A DNA stretch of 64,000 nucleotides from Eubacteriales bacterium (GTDB lineage Bacteria > Bacillota > Clostridia > Lachnospirales > Lachnospiraceae), in contig JAUNSC010000003.1 of assembly GCA_030539395.1 (NCBI GenBank), positions 124,001-188,000 of the forward strand, in the 5' to 3' direction. Below the pieces are notes generated by a model. That model searched no databases. It had not been told where the DNA came from and saw only the letters and a program-made list of their open reading frames with translations. Position numbers and translations under genes: made by a program. Numbering within the stretch: position 1 is the first letter of the stretch; each line of letters begins with the position of its first letter. Positions 1 to 9,300 of the stretch are shown in pieces.

Positions 1-2
1 AC

Positions 3-749
3 TCTTTTGTGGTTTCGGCAAAAAAGACCCGGCCGGCAAAAGAGGGGGAGACCGGGGAAAAAGCTGACAGTGCGGATGGAGATAATTCGTCTGTTGGTTC
101 TGCAAATTCCGGCGGTTCACAAAGCAGCGGTTCATCATCAGGAAGCAGTGGCAGCAGTTCATCAGGCAGCGGTTCCGGTGGATCTGATTCAGGAATTAAG
201 TATGATGAAAACGGCGGTTACTATGACAGCAATGGAAATTATTACGATGGAAATGGCGGATATTATGCTCCAAACGGCAATTATTACAGCAGTGATGGAA
301 CATATTCAGACCCGTATGGTAACTGGTATGACGGCAGCGGCGGTTACTATGATGTAAATGGCAATTACCATACCGGAACTTACGATCCGAACAGTGGTTC
401 ATCAGGAGGCGGTTCGTCAGATAATTCATCCGGCACAAGCTCGTCGGGCGGTTCATCTTCAGGCTGGGATGATTCTTACATGCTGTATGATATAAATCAG
501 CGTTATATATCTGAGGATGAATTGAGCGGATGGTCTTTATCTGATCTTGCAAAACTCCGAAATGAAATTTTTGCCCGCCATGGCAGAGTTTTTACAACTC
601 AGAAATGGATTGATTATTTTTCACAGAAATCATGGTATGTACCAACTTACGATGCATCTTATTTTGACGATAATATGGGAAGCTTCCTGAATGATTATGA
701 ATGGAAGAACTTGAATGTCATTCTGAAGCTGGAAGAAAAGCTGAGTTAA
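3..749 (+). CDS. YARHG-domain surface protein with Gly/Ser and YYD-NGN repeats (5' end outside window)
   Basis: The frame is open to the left edge, so the N-terminus is probably outside the window; a GTG at 9 is the first possible internal start. After about 60 Ser/Gly-rich residues there are short repeats of the form GGYYDxNGNYY (about residues 63-125), another Ser/Gly linker, and a C-terminal YARHG domain (about 160-246, core NEIFARHG). YARHG domains occur in extracellular parts of Firmicutes envelope proteins; their function is unclear. The stop lies 13 bases before the next gene, which is also an envelope protein. A second YARHG protein lies at 44524-45735. The domain call is firm; the function is not known. 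Confidence 0.75.
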   Translation, partial: SFVVSAKKTRPAKEGETGEKADSADGDNSSVGSANSGGSQSSGSSSGSSGSSSSGSGSGGSDSGIKYDENGGYYDSNGNYYDGNGGYYAPNGNYYSSDGTYSDPYGNWYDGSGGYYDVNGNYHTGTYDPNSGSSGGGSSDNSSGTSSSGGSSSGWDDSYMLYDINQRYISEDELSGWSLSDLAKLRNEIFARHGRVFTTQKWIDYFSQKSWYVPTYDASYFDDNMGSFLNDYEWKNLNVILKLEEKLS

Positions 750-762
750 GGGGGTATATATT

Positions 763-1854
763 ATGGATAATCAGCAGCAATATATGTGGAGACAGAGAAA
801 AAAGAGGAATACCCGTATAACGATCTGGATTCTTCTGGTGATTCTCTTATCTGCAGGCGGAACATTTGCATATGAAGGAATGAAAAACAGTAATCCGCTG
901 AATGTGGCAAAAAATTATATCAGCCAGACAATAGGTGTGAAAGATATGGATGTGGAGACCGGTGACCGTTCACTTAACAGCGACAACCAGTTTGTACAGG
1001 ATTATACGATCACATACACGGCGGACGGCAGGGAAACAAAACAGAAAATTAATATGGTTCAGCAGAAAGAAAAGAGATTTGGGCTGTTTGACCAATGGAA
1101 TGTGCAGACTGCAGGTTCCGGCAAATCAGATATGGAACTGATCGTTCCGGTCGGATCACAGGTTCTGATTGACGGTGTGGCACCGGAAGCAGACAGTGCA
1201 AAAGAGGATGATACTCTTTCACCCGGAGCAGTATGTTATCAGTTGACAGGCGTGGACAAAGAAAACAGTAAACTGCAGGTGAATGGACTTCCGTTTGACT
1301 CTTATGAGGGAACACTGGAAGGAAATGGTTCAGTGATAGATATCCGTGATACTCTGAATGTCAGCGAAAATGCGAAAGTTCAGATGGAAGAGATTGGAAA
1401 AAGCATGATCAATGAGCTGTTCACAGCTGTTGTTGAAAACAAAGAGGCATCTTCACTGGGAAGCCAGTTTGATAAAGTTGCCAATAAAGCAAACCTGTAT
1501 AAAGCAATTTATGATAATCTCTATGAAGAAAATGAGCTGAAAGTCAGCAGTATTACATTTGAAGGATTTGAACCGGTCTTTGGAGAGATTTTTTATCCGG
1601 GAAAGAACGAGGAAAGCTATATCGGAATCGATATGACACTTTCTTATTCATGTAAGTATGAACCGTCTGAGGCAGAGAGTGAGACAGAAGAAGATGAGGT
1701 CTCTGAGGAAGAGACGGCTGAATCGGAGTCTGAATCAGAAACCGGGAGTAAGACGGATTCAGATAAAGAACAAAAGAAAGAAGCAAAATTCTCTTTCCGT
1801 TATCAGAATGGAAATTGCATTGTAACTTCGGTTGAAGTACCGGGTGTAATCTAG
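763..1854 (+). CDS. Membrane-anchored extracellular protein of unknown function
   Basis: 363 residues. A basic N-terminus is followed by one hydrophobic segment (about residues 19-36) without a clear cleavage site, which suggests a type II anchored protein with an external C-terminal part. The ectodomain is mixed alpha/beta-like. A strongly acidic Glu/Ser/Thr stretch (about 305-335) precedes the last 30 residues. A clear ribosome binding site (AAGGGGG) precedes the ATG. It lies between a YARHG protein and a cell-wall amidase with gaps of about 12 bases, so it is probably cotranscribed and acts at the envelope. I do not recognise the family; the layout resembles TcaA-like anchored proteins but without a zinc ribbon. 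Confidence 0.7.
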   Translation: MDNQQQYMWRQRKKRNTRITIWILLVILLSAGGTFAYEGMKNSNPLNVAKNYISQTIGVKDMDVETGDRSLNSDNQFVQDYTITYTADGRETKQKINMVQQKEKRFGLFDQWNVQTAGSGKSDMELIVPVGSQVLIDGVAPEADSAKEDDTLSPGAVCYQLTGVDKENSKLQVNGLPFDSYEGTLEGNGSVIDIRDTLNVSENAKVQMEEIGKSMINELFTAVVENKEASSLGSQFDKVANKANLYKAIYDNLYEENELKVSSITFEGFEPVFGEIFYPGKNEESYIGIDMTLSYSCKYEPSEAESETEEDEVSEEETAESESESETGSKTDSDKEQKKEAKFSFRYQNGNCIVTSVEVPGVI

Positions 1855-1866
1855 GAGCTGAAAATC

Positions 1867-2973
1867 ATGAAAAGATTTATAAGATATCTGGCTGTGTTTC
1901 TGGTATTTTGCATGGTTGGAAGTGCTGTTCCGGTAAGTGCGATGCTTACAAAAGAAGAACAGGAATATTATAAAAAAAGGAAAGAAGAACAGGATAAGGA
2001 ACAGACAGTCCGGACATCTGGCGGGGCGGTTGTAACAGAACCTGTCAGAGAGATGGTCACATCATCTGGTGTGCATGTTGAAATTGAAGATTTGAATCCA
2101 ACGGCTCAGGGAAATGATCTGTCTGCTGCAGATGCGACAGAATTGCAGACAGAGACAGCGACGGAAACGGAACAGACAAATCAGGAAACAGAAAGTGAAG
2201 CATTGCCTGTGCAGGAGACGGAAGCGGAGACAACATCGGAAACAGAAAGTGATGCAGCGTCTGCACAGGAAACGGAAACAGAGACAGAGCTGCTGACGGA
2301 AAGTGAAACAGAAACGGAAGCAGATGCGGAGCAGGGCGATGGCCCGCTTGTGGCGATCGATCCGGGACATCAGTCCTGTGCAGTGGATCTGTCTGCGATG
2401 GAGCCAAATGGGCCGGGTTCTGATAAAATGAAAGCCTGCTATACAGAAGGAACAAAAGGTGTTGAGTCTGGTCTGGCTGAATATGAATTAAATCTTGTGA
2501 TTGCGCAAAAACTGAAAAAAGAGTTGGAAAAACGCGGATATCGTGTTCTTTTAACAAGAGAGACTAATGATGTAGAAATCAGCGAATCACAGCGAAGCCA
2601 GAAGGCGAATGAAGCAGGCGCTGATATTTATATCAGACTTCATGCCAACAGTGATGAAGACAGTGAACGTAAGGGGGCGGTCACAGGGGCTCCCTCGTCA
2701 GAAAATCCGTATTTGCAAGATATTTACAATAGCTGTATCAAACTGGCAGATGATATTCTTAACGAGTATTGTGAAACTACAGGATTGGATAGCAGGGGAA
2801 TTTGGATCACAGACAATCTGACAGGTTCAAATTGGAGTGAGATGCCGGTAACCTTGCTGGAGATGGGGTATATGACTAATCCGGAAGAAGATGCTTATAT
2901 GGCAGATGAGGCAAATCAGGACACAATGGTGGAAGGAATCGCCAATGGTGTAGACAGATATTTTGGGAGATAG
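1867..2973 (+). CDS. N-acetylmuramoyl-L-alanine amidase (Amidase_3) with Glu/Thr-rich linker
   Basis: Cell-wall amidase that cleaves the bond between N-acetylmuramic acid and L-alanine. A signal peptide covers about residues 1-25. A linker rich in Glu, Thr and Ser (about 80-155) is made of imprecise TETESE-type repeats visible in the DNA. The catalytic domain (about 158-368) starts at VAIDPGHQ, carrying the first zinc His, followed by a Glu in the AEYELNL stretch, RLHANS with the second zinc His, and LLEMGYMTNPEED with the catalytic Glu. This is the CwlD/LytC-type fold. It may act in general wall turnover or spore cortex formation; the sequence alone does not decide. Confidence 0.9.
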   Translation: MKRFIRYLAVFLVFCMVGSAVPVSAMLTKEEQEYYKKRKEEQDKEQTVRTSGGAVVTEPVREMVTSSGVHVEIEDLNPTAQGNDLSAADATELQTETATETEQTNQETESEALPVQETEAETTSETESDAASAQETETETELLTESETETEADAEQGDGPLVAIDPGHQSCAVDLSAMEPNGPGSDKMKACYTEGTKGVESGLAEYELNLVIAQKLKKELEKRGYRVLLTRETNDVEISESQRSQKANEAGADIYIRLHANSDEDSERKGAVTGAPSSENPYLQDIYNSCIKLADDILNEYCETTGLDSRGIWITDNLTGSNWSEMPVTLLEMGYMTNPEEDAYMADEANQDTMVEGIANGVDRYFGR

Positions 2974-2979
2974 GACCGA

Positions 2980-3663
2980 ATGTTTTGGATGATTGCTGAT
3001 AAAGTGGGAAGAGTGCTGGCTCCGATTTTAATCCACTTTCTTGTTTCAAACGTAATTGGAATATGGTTTACAACGGGTGGGCTGCATGCAGATGCAGCCT
3101 TTCTGACAAGCATAACGGCAGTACTGGTACTGCCGTTGTTTCTATGGATGTATAAAAAGGACTGTGAGATACAAACCGGATCGGCTGATGAGAACCGGGA
3201 GAGGCGATCAGAAAAACGCCGGATGCGGTTATGGGATTATGTGTTTCTGGCCGTGCTGGGAACAATATGCAATATGGTACTGACATTCGTATTGAATTTT
3301 GTTTTGTATCACAGTGGTTTATCTAATGAAGTCCAGGAAGCGCTTTTTGGGAGCTCATTTATTGTACAGCTGACCGGACTGGGAATAATTATTCCTCTGA
3401 TGGAAGAAGTTTTATTTCGGGGACTTGTATATAAACGTCTTAAGGGGTATACTAAAAATGTATGGGCAGCCATACTTGGGGCATCTGCGTTATTTGCAGT
3501 ATATCATGGAAACATTATACAGATGATGTTTGCATTTCCGATGGGAATATTGTTGGTTATCCTGTATCGGAAGTGGGACAGTCTAAAAGCACCGGTCACA
3601 TTTCATGCGGCAGTCAATATCAGTTCCGTGCTGATTGCGGCATATACGCAGGGACTATTGTAA
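2980..3663 (+). CDS. CPBP family intramembrane glutamic endopeptidase
   Basis: 227 residues with several membrane segments. It contains the CPBP/Abi signature in order: EEVLFRG (about residue 142, the EExxxR motif), FAVYHG and HAAVN near the C-terminus. Members are membrane-embedded proteases related to eukaryotic CAAX protease Rce1; in Firmicutes some serve bacteriocin immunity and others have unknown substrates. The start is 7 bases after the amidase stop, and signal peptidase I follows, so the neighbourhood concerns protein export and the envelope. No bacteriocin precursor is visible nearby, which argues against a simple immunity role. Confidence 0.88.
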   Translation: MFWMIADKVGRVLAPILIHFLVSNVIGIWFTTGGLHADAAFLTSITAVLVLPLFLWMYKKDCEIQTGSADENRERRSEKRRMRLWDYVFLAVLGTICNMVLTFVLNFVLYHSGLSNEVQEALFGSSFIVQLTGLGIIIPLMEEVLFRGLVYKRLKGYTKNVWAAILGASALFAVYHGNIIQMMFAFPMGILLVILYRKWDSLKAPVTFHAAVNISSVLIAAYTQGLL

Positions 3664-3685
3664 TCTTACATTAAAGGAGAGGCTA

Positions 3686-4210
3686 ATGAAGAAAGAAATT
3701 TTAAGCTGGATTGGTTGTTTTGCAGTTGCCATACTGGCAGCACTTTTTATTGTGACATTTATAGGACAGAGAGTACAGGTGGATGGTCATTCCATGGAAG
3801 ATACCCTGCAGGACAGAGATAATCTGATCTGCGATAAACTCAGCTATCGGTTCAGTGAGCCGGAAAGGTTTGATGTGGTGGTTATTTATCCGACGGATGA
3901 AAAAAAGGACAGATGGATTAAGAGAATTATTGGTCTGCCAGGAGAAGAAGTTCGTATAGACGAAGACGGAAATATCTATATTAATGGTGAGATACTGGAA
4001 GAAGATTACGGTAAAGAGGTTTTGACAGATCCGGGACTTGCTGCCCAGCCGATACAGCTTGGTGAGGATGAATATTGGGTGATGGGGGATAACCGTAACC
4101 ACAGCAGTGACAGCCGTGTGATCGGACCGGTTCCCAAAGACCGGATTCTTGGAAAAGCATTTATCAGAATTTATCCGTTCAGCAAATTTGGGTTAATAAA
4201 ACACAAATAA
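3686..4210 (+). CDS. lepB: Signal peptidase I
   Basis: 174 residues. It removes signal peptides from secreted proteins at the outer face of the membrane. One N-terminal membrane segment (about residues 6-24) is followed by the catalytic Ser in GHSMEDTL, the catalytic Lys in RWIKRIIGLPGE, and the conserved MGDNRNHSSDSR box. The start at 3686 is chosen because AAGGAGAGG lies just upstream; the frame is open further upstream to an ATG at 3635, but that would overlap the protease gene and add an untypical N-terminus. Single-membrane-span type as in Gram-positives. Confidence 0.95.
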   Translation: MKKEILSWIGCFAVAILAALFIVTFIGQRVQVDGHSMEDTLQDRDNLICDKLSYRFSEPERFDVVVIYPTDEKKDRWIKRIIGLPGEEVRIDEDGNIYINGEILEEDYGKEVLTDPGLAAQPIQLGEDEYWVMGDNRNHSSDSRVIGPVPKDRILGKAFIRIYPFSKFGLIKHK

Positions 4211-4225
4211 AAGGAGTATTTAAGA

Positions 4226-5602
4226 ATGGAGAGAACGAATAGCTGGGGAAACTATGGTAAAAAACAGTTGACAGAACTTGAAAAGCTTTGCAAAAATTAT
4301 CGTCATTTTCTGGACAGGGGAAAGACAGAGCGGGAATGTGTGAAAGAGGCTGTGCATCTTGCACAGGACGCGGGATTTCGCAGTCTGGATGAAGTTATTA
4401 AAAAGAAAGAGACTTTAAAAGCCGGTGACAAAGTATATGCCGTTTGTATGGGAAAAACGATTGCTCTGTTTCACATCGGCTCAAAAGATATTGAAAAGGG
4501 TATGAATATTTTGGGGGCTCACGTGGATTCTCCGCGGTTGGATCTGAAACAGAATCCGCTTTATGAAGATACGGAGCTGGCATACCTGGATACACATTAT
4601 TACGGCGGAATTAAAAAATATCAGTGGGTGACGATTCCTCTGGCAATTCATGGTGTTGTGGTAAAAAAGGACGGCAGTGTGACAGATATCTGTATCGGTG
4701 AAAGGGAAGAGGATCCGGTATTTTGCATCACGGATCTTCTGGTGCATCTGTCAGGAGAACAGCTGGAAAAGAAAGCTGCAAAAGTGGTAGAGGGAGAGGC
4801 TTTGAATCTTCTGATTGGAAATATGCCGCTGGCTGATACGGAAAAGGATGCAGTGAAAGCGAATATTCTGAAACTTCTTCAGGAACAGTACGGGATTGAG
4901 GAAGAGGATTTTCTTTCAGCAGAGCTGGAGGTGGTGCCGGCAGGAAAAGCCCGTGATTGCGGACTTGACCGCAGTATGATTCTGGCATACGGTCATGATG
5001 ACAGAGTGTGTGCCTATACCTCCCTTGAGGCAATTTTAGATATGAAGAAGGTAAAAAGGACGGCCTGCTGTATTCTTGTTGATAAAGAAGAAATTGGCAG
5101 TGTGGGGGCTACAGGCATGCAGTCGAGATTTTTTGAAAATACTGTGGCGGAGCTCCTGAATTGCATGGGTGAATATTCGGAACTGAAACTTCGCCGTGTG
5201 CTGGCAAATTCCAGAATGCTGTCTTCTGATGTAAGTGCCGCATATGATCCGGAATTTGCAGGAGCTTTTGAAAAAAAGAATACGGCTTATTTCTCAAGAG
5301 GAATTGTGTTCAATAAATACACAGGCGCCAGAGGAAAATCGGGTTCTAATGATGCCAATGCAGAATATATGGCGCAGCTTCGTGCAGCAATGGAAAAACA
5401 TGAAGTGGCTTTCCAGACGGCGGAACTTGGGAAAGTGGATTTTGGCGGCGGAGGAACAATTGCCTACATTCTGGCGCTTTACGGCATGCAGGTGATTGAT
5501 TGCGGCGTGGCAGTTTTGAACATGCATGCACCGTGGGAAATTGTGAGCAAGGCAGATGTCTATGAGGCAAAACGATGCTATATGGCATTTCTTTCTGAGT
5601 AG
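4226..5602 (+). CDS. apeA: M18 family aminopeptidase
   Basis: 458 residues, cytosolic zinc metallopeptidase of the aspartyl aminopeptidase (M18) family that trims N-terminal residues, often acidic ones. Metal and catalytic residues are visible: GAHVDSPRLDLKQ (His-Asp), HDDRVCAY, DKEEIGSVGATG (Glu-Glu pair) and a C-terminal LNMHAPWE with the last metal His. Length fits the clostridial M18 type. An AAGGAG site precedes the ATG, 15 bases after the signal peptidase gene. It is likely a housekeeping peptidase; its place after export genes may be only operon drift. Confidence 0.92.
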   Translation: MERTNSWGNYGKKQLTELEKLCKNYRHFLDRGKTERECVKEAVHLAQDAGFRSLDEVIKKKETLKAGDKVYAVCMGKTIALFHIGSKDIEKGMNILGAHVDSPRLDLKQNPLYEDTELAYLDTHYYGGIKKYQWVTIPLAIHGVVVKKDGSVTDICIGEREEDPVFCITDLLVHLSGEQLEKKAAKVVEGEALNLLIGNMPLADTEKDAVKANILKLLQEQYGIEEEDFLSAELEVVPAGKARDCGLDRSMILAYGHDDRVCAYTSLEAILDMKKVKRTACCILVDKEEIGSVGATGMQSRFFENTVAELLNCMGEYSELKLRRVLANSRMLSSDVSAAYDPEFAGAFEKKNTAYFSRGIVFNKYTGARGKSGSNDANAEYMAQLRAAMEKHEVAFQTAELGKVDFGGGGTIAYILALYGMQVIDCGVAVLNMHAPWEIVSKADVYEAKRCYMAFLSE

Positions 5603-5635
5603 GAAGTGCAGTAATTTTACAGGAAAAAGGACGAT

Positions 5636-6277
5636 ATGAAATCAAAGATACCTATAGAGATATCTGCAAAGCATATTCATCTTTGCAGGGAAGATTTTGA
5701 GAAGTTGTTCGGAAAAGGAAGAGAACTTACTTTTGTCAAGGAACTGAGCCAGCCGGGGCAGTTCCTTGCACAGGAGCGTGTTACGATAGAAGGTCCGAGA
5801 GGACGAATGGAGCGAATTGCAGTTTTGGGGCCTTTTCGACGGGAAACACAGGTGGAGCTGGCCATAACAGATACCAGAAAACTGGGAATTGAAAAGGTCA
5901 TCAGGCAGTCTGGTGATATAGAAGGTACGCCGGGGTGCCGTCTGATCGGTCCTGAAGGAAGTATTGATCTGGAAAAAGGCGTAATTGTGGCAAAACGCCA
6001 TATACATATGACACCTCAGGATGCTTATCGCATGAGAGTGAAAGATAACGAGGAAGTTTTTGTAATTACACAAAGTTATGAGAGGGCGCTGATTTACGCT
6101 AACGTGGTGGTGCGTGTGCATCCTGATTTTGTGCTTGCCATGCATGTGGATACGGACGAGGGAAATGCGTTTGATCATGACGAAGAGCAATATGGTGTGA
6201 TACTGAAACTGTTTGACGGAAATGCGTACAGTCTGAGTGACTGGGCGGATGAACTGTTGGATGGGATACAGAGATAG
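5636..6277 (+). CDS. pduL: Phosphate propanoyltransferase-like protein (PduL family)
   Basis: 213 residues. PduL exchanges the CoA of acyl-CoA for phosphate to give acyl-phosphate and is unrelated in fold to Pta. Two related beta-barrel halves each carry a metal-binding HIH motif: AKHIHLCREDF near residue 12 and AKRHIHMTPQDA near 120; DEGNAFD lies near the C-terminus. No short N-terminal encapsulation helix is obvious, and no microcompartment shell genes are in the window, so this is probably a soluble housekeeping phosphotransacylase working with acetate kinase. The purL gene follows after 40 bases. Confidence 0.88.
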   Translation: MKSKIPIEISAKHIHLCREDFEKLFGKGRELTFVKELSQPGQFLAQERVTIEGPRGRMERIAVLGPFRRETQVELAITDTRKLGIEKVIRQSGDIEGTPGCRLIGPEGSIDLEKGVIVAKRHIHMTPQDAYRMRVKDNEEVFVITQSYERALIYANVVVRVHPDFVLAMHVDTDEGNAFDHDEEQYGVILKLFDGNAYSLSDWADELLDGIQR

Positions 6278-6317
6278 TACTATTATGACCCGATACGGGA
6301 AGACAAGAGGAGGAATT

Positions 6318-9300
6318 ATGAGTAACGTAAAAAGAGTTTATGTAGAAAAGAAACCACCCTTTGCCGTGCAGGCGAAAGACCTGAAACATGAGATCAGCAG
6401 CTATCTTGGAATTAAAGGGATGACCGGTGTGCGTGTCCTGATTCGTTATGATGTGGAAAACATCTCGGACGAAATTTTTGAGAAGGCATGTAAAACTGTA
6501 TTTTCAGAGCCGCCTGTAGATACTCTGTATCTGGAAGAGTTTAATACAAAAGAAGGCGATCGCGTTTTTTCAGTAGAATATTTGCCGGGACAGTTTGATC
6601 AGAGAGCAGATTCTGCAGAGCAGTGTGTAAAATTTCTGAATGAGGAAGAAAATCCGGTAATCCGGTCTGCAACTACATATGTGATTGAGGGTGGGATTTC
6701 GGATGAAGAATTTAATGCGATCAAGAATCACTGCATTAACCCGGTGGATTCAAGAGAAACCGGTATGGAAAAACCGGAAACACTGGTGACAAAGTTTGAG
6801 GAACCGGCAGATGTTATCATTTTTGACGGTTTTACCATTCTTCCGGAAGAGAAGCTTCAGGAACTGTATGCTTCTTTGAGCCTGGCAATGACGTTTAAGG
6901 ATTTTCAGCATATACAGAATTATTTCAGAGATGAGGAAAAACGTGATCCTTCCATGACGGAAATCCGCGTGCTGGATACTTACTGGTCAGATCACTGCCG
7001 TCATACGACTTTCTCCACGGAGCTGAAGGATATTGAATTTGGCGAAGGGGATTATAAAGAACCAATCACAGGTACTTATCAGAAATATCTGGCAGATCGT
7101 GCAGAAATTTTTAAAGGCCGTGATGATAAGTTTGTCTGCCTGATGGATCTGGCTCTGATGGCTATGCGTGTATTGAAAAAAGCAGGAAAGCTGGATGATC
7201 AGGAAGAATCTGATGAGATCAATGCCTGCAGTATTGTGGTTCCGGTGGAAATTGACGGTCAGACAGAAGAGTGGCTGGTAAACTTTAAAAACGAAACTCA
7301 CAACCATCCGACGGAGATTGAGCCTTTTGGTGGTGCGGCTACATGTCTTGGCGGCGCGATCCGTGACCCGCTTTCAGGAAGAACCTATGTATATCAGGCT
7401 ATGCGTGTAACAGGGGCAGCAGATCCCACAGTATCGGCAAAAGAGACATTGAAGGGAAAACTGCCGCAGAAGAAACTGGTACGCAGCGCAGCCCATGGTT
7501 ATTCTTCCTATGGAAATCAGATCGGTCTGGCTACCGGTTATGTAAAGGAAATCTATCATCCGGATTACGTGGCAAAACGTATGGAGATTGGTGCCGTTAT
7601 GGGGGCTGCTCCCAGAAAGGATGTAAAGCGCCTCACCTCTGATCCGGGAGACATCATTATTCTTCTTGGGGGACGTACCGGGCGTGACGGTATCGGCGGT
7701 GCCACAGGTTCTTCTAAAGTTCATACAGAAAGCTCCATTGAGGTCTGCGGTGCAGAAGTTCAGAAAGGAAATGCACCGACAGAGCGTAAGATCCAGCGTA
7801 TGTTCCGCCGTCCGGAGGTAAGCCGTCTGATCAAGAAGTGTAATGACTTTGGTGCAGGCGGAGTATCTGTTGCAATCGGTGAGCTTGCGGCAGGACTTCA
7901 GGTATATCTGGACAAAGTACCCAAGAAATATGCAGGTCTTGACGGAACGGAGATCGCGATCTCCGAATCTCAGGAGCGTATGGCAGTTGTAGTAGACCCG
8001 AAAGACGTGGATGAATTCCTGAAATATGCAAACGAAGAAAATCTGGAAGCGGTTGAAGTTGCGGTTGTTACAGAATCGCCGCGTCTTGTGTTGATCTGGA
8101 GAGATAAGGAAATAGTAAATATCAGCCGTGCATTCCTGGATACCAACGGAGCACACCAGGAGACTGGCGTTTATGTGGAAATTCCTTCAAAAGAAGATAA
8201 GTATTTCCGCAGAGATGAAGTACAGGACGTGGAAGCAAAGTGGCTGGACACTCTCAGTGACCTGAACGGCTGTTCCCAGAAAGGCCTTGTGGAGATGTTT
8301 GATTCCTCCATCGGAGCCGGCAGTGTGCTGATGCCTTATGGCGGTAAATATCAGTTGACAGAAACCCAGGCTATGGTGGCAAAACTTCCGGTATTGAAAG
8401 GAAAGACAGATACTGTTACAATGATGGCTTATGGATTTGATCCGTATCTGTCCAGCTGGAGTCCGTATCACGGTGCTATCTATGCTGTTCTGGAGTCTGT
8501 TGCTAAAATCGTGGCAGGCGGCGGTGATTACAGTAAAATCCGTCTCACATTCCAGGAGTATTTCCGCAGAATGACAGAAGACCCGCGGCGTTGGAGTCAG
8601 CCTTTTGCAGCGCTTCTTGGTGCATATGATGCTCAGCTTGGATTCGGCCTGCCTTCTATCGGCGGCAAGGATTCCATGTCCGGAACATTTAATGAAATTG
8701 ATGTGCCTCCCACGCTGGTCTCCTTTGCAGTTGATGTGGCAAGTGATAAGACAATCATTACACCGGAACTGAAAAAAGCAGGAAACAGGCTGGTACTTCT
8801 TACGATTGAAAAAGATAAATATGATCTGCCGGTATATGAGCAGATAAAAGACCAGTACGCAAAGTTCTTCAGTGATGTACAGGCAGGGAAAATCGTTTCT
8901 GCATATACGCTGGATGGTAAGGGGCTTGCACTTGCACTGGCCAAAATGGCATTTGGAAACGGTCTTGGCGTAAAAGTAGAGCATAATGTGGATGAGCGCG
9001 ACCTGTTTACAGCCGGTTTCGGTAATATCGTGGCAGAAGTTCCGGCAGATAAAGTGGGACAGCTTTCCATCGCCTACACGTTGATCGGTGAGGTACTGGA
9101 AGATGCCCATCTGGAATACAGGAATGTCAGAATTGAGCTGGAAGATGCATTAAATGCATGGAAAAGTCCTCTTGAAAAAGTCTTTAAGACACTTTCAGGT
9201 GAATATGGCGGCACAGCTTTCCTGGAAGAAATGGGAGAGGAAACAGAAACTGCTGACGGGCCGACCGCAGTATTCTTTGCCGGCGGTGATGAAGATGGTG

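Noticed and set aside
2057-2557. Long open frames on the minus strand over the amidase linker
   Set aside because: They result from the Glu/Thr/Ser repeat DNA, which lacks stops on the other strand. They have no ribosome binding site and give low-complexity Leu/Phe/Pro text.
7374-9110. Antisense frames of 260 and 307 codons inside purL
   Set aside because: purL is a clear full-length family member on the plus strand; the antisense frames have no family pattern and no start signals.
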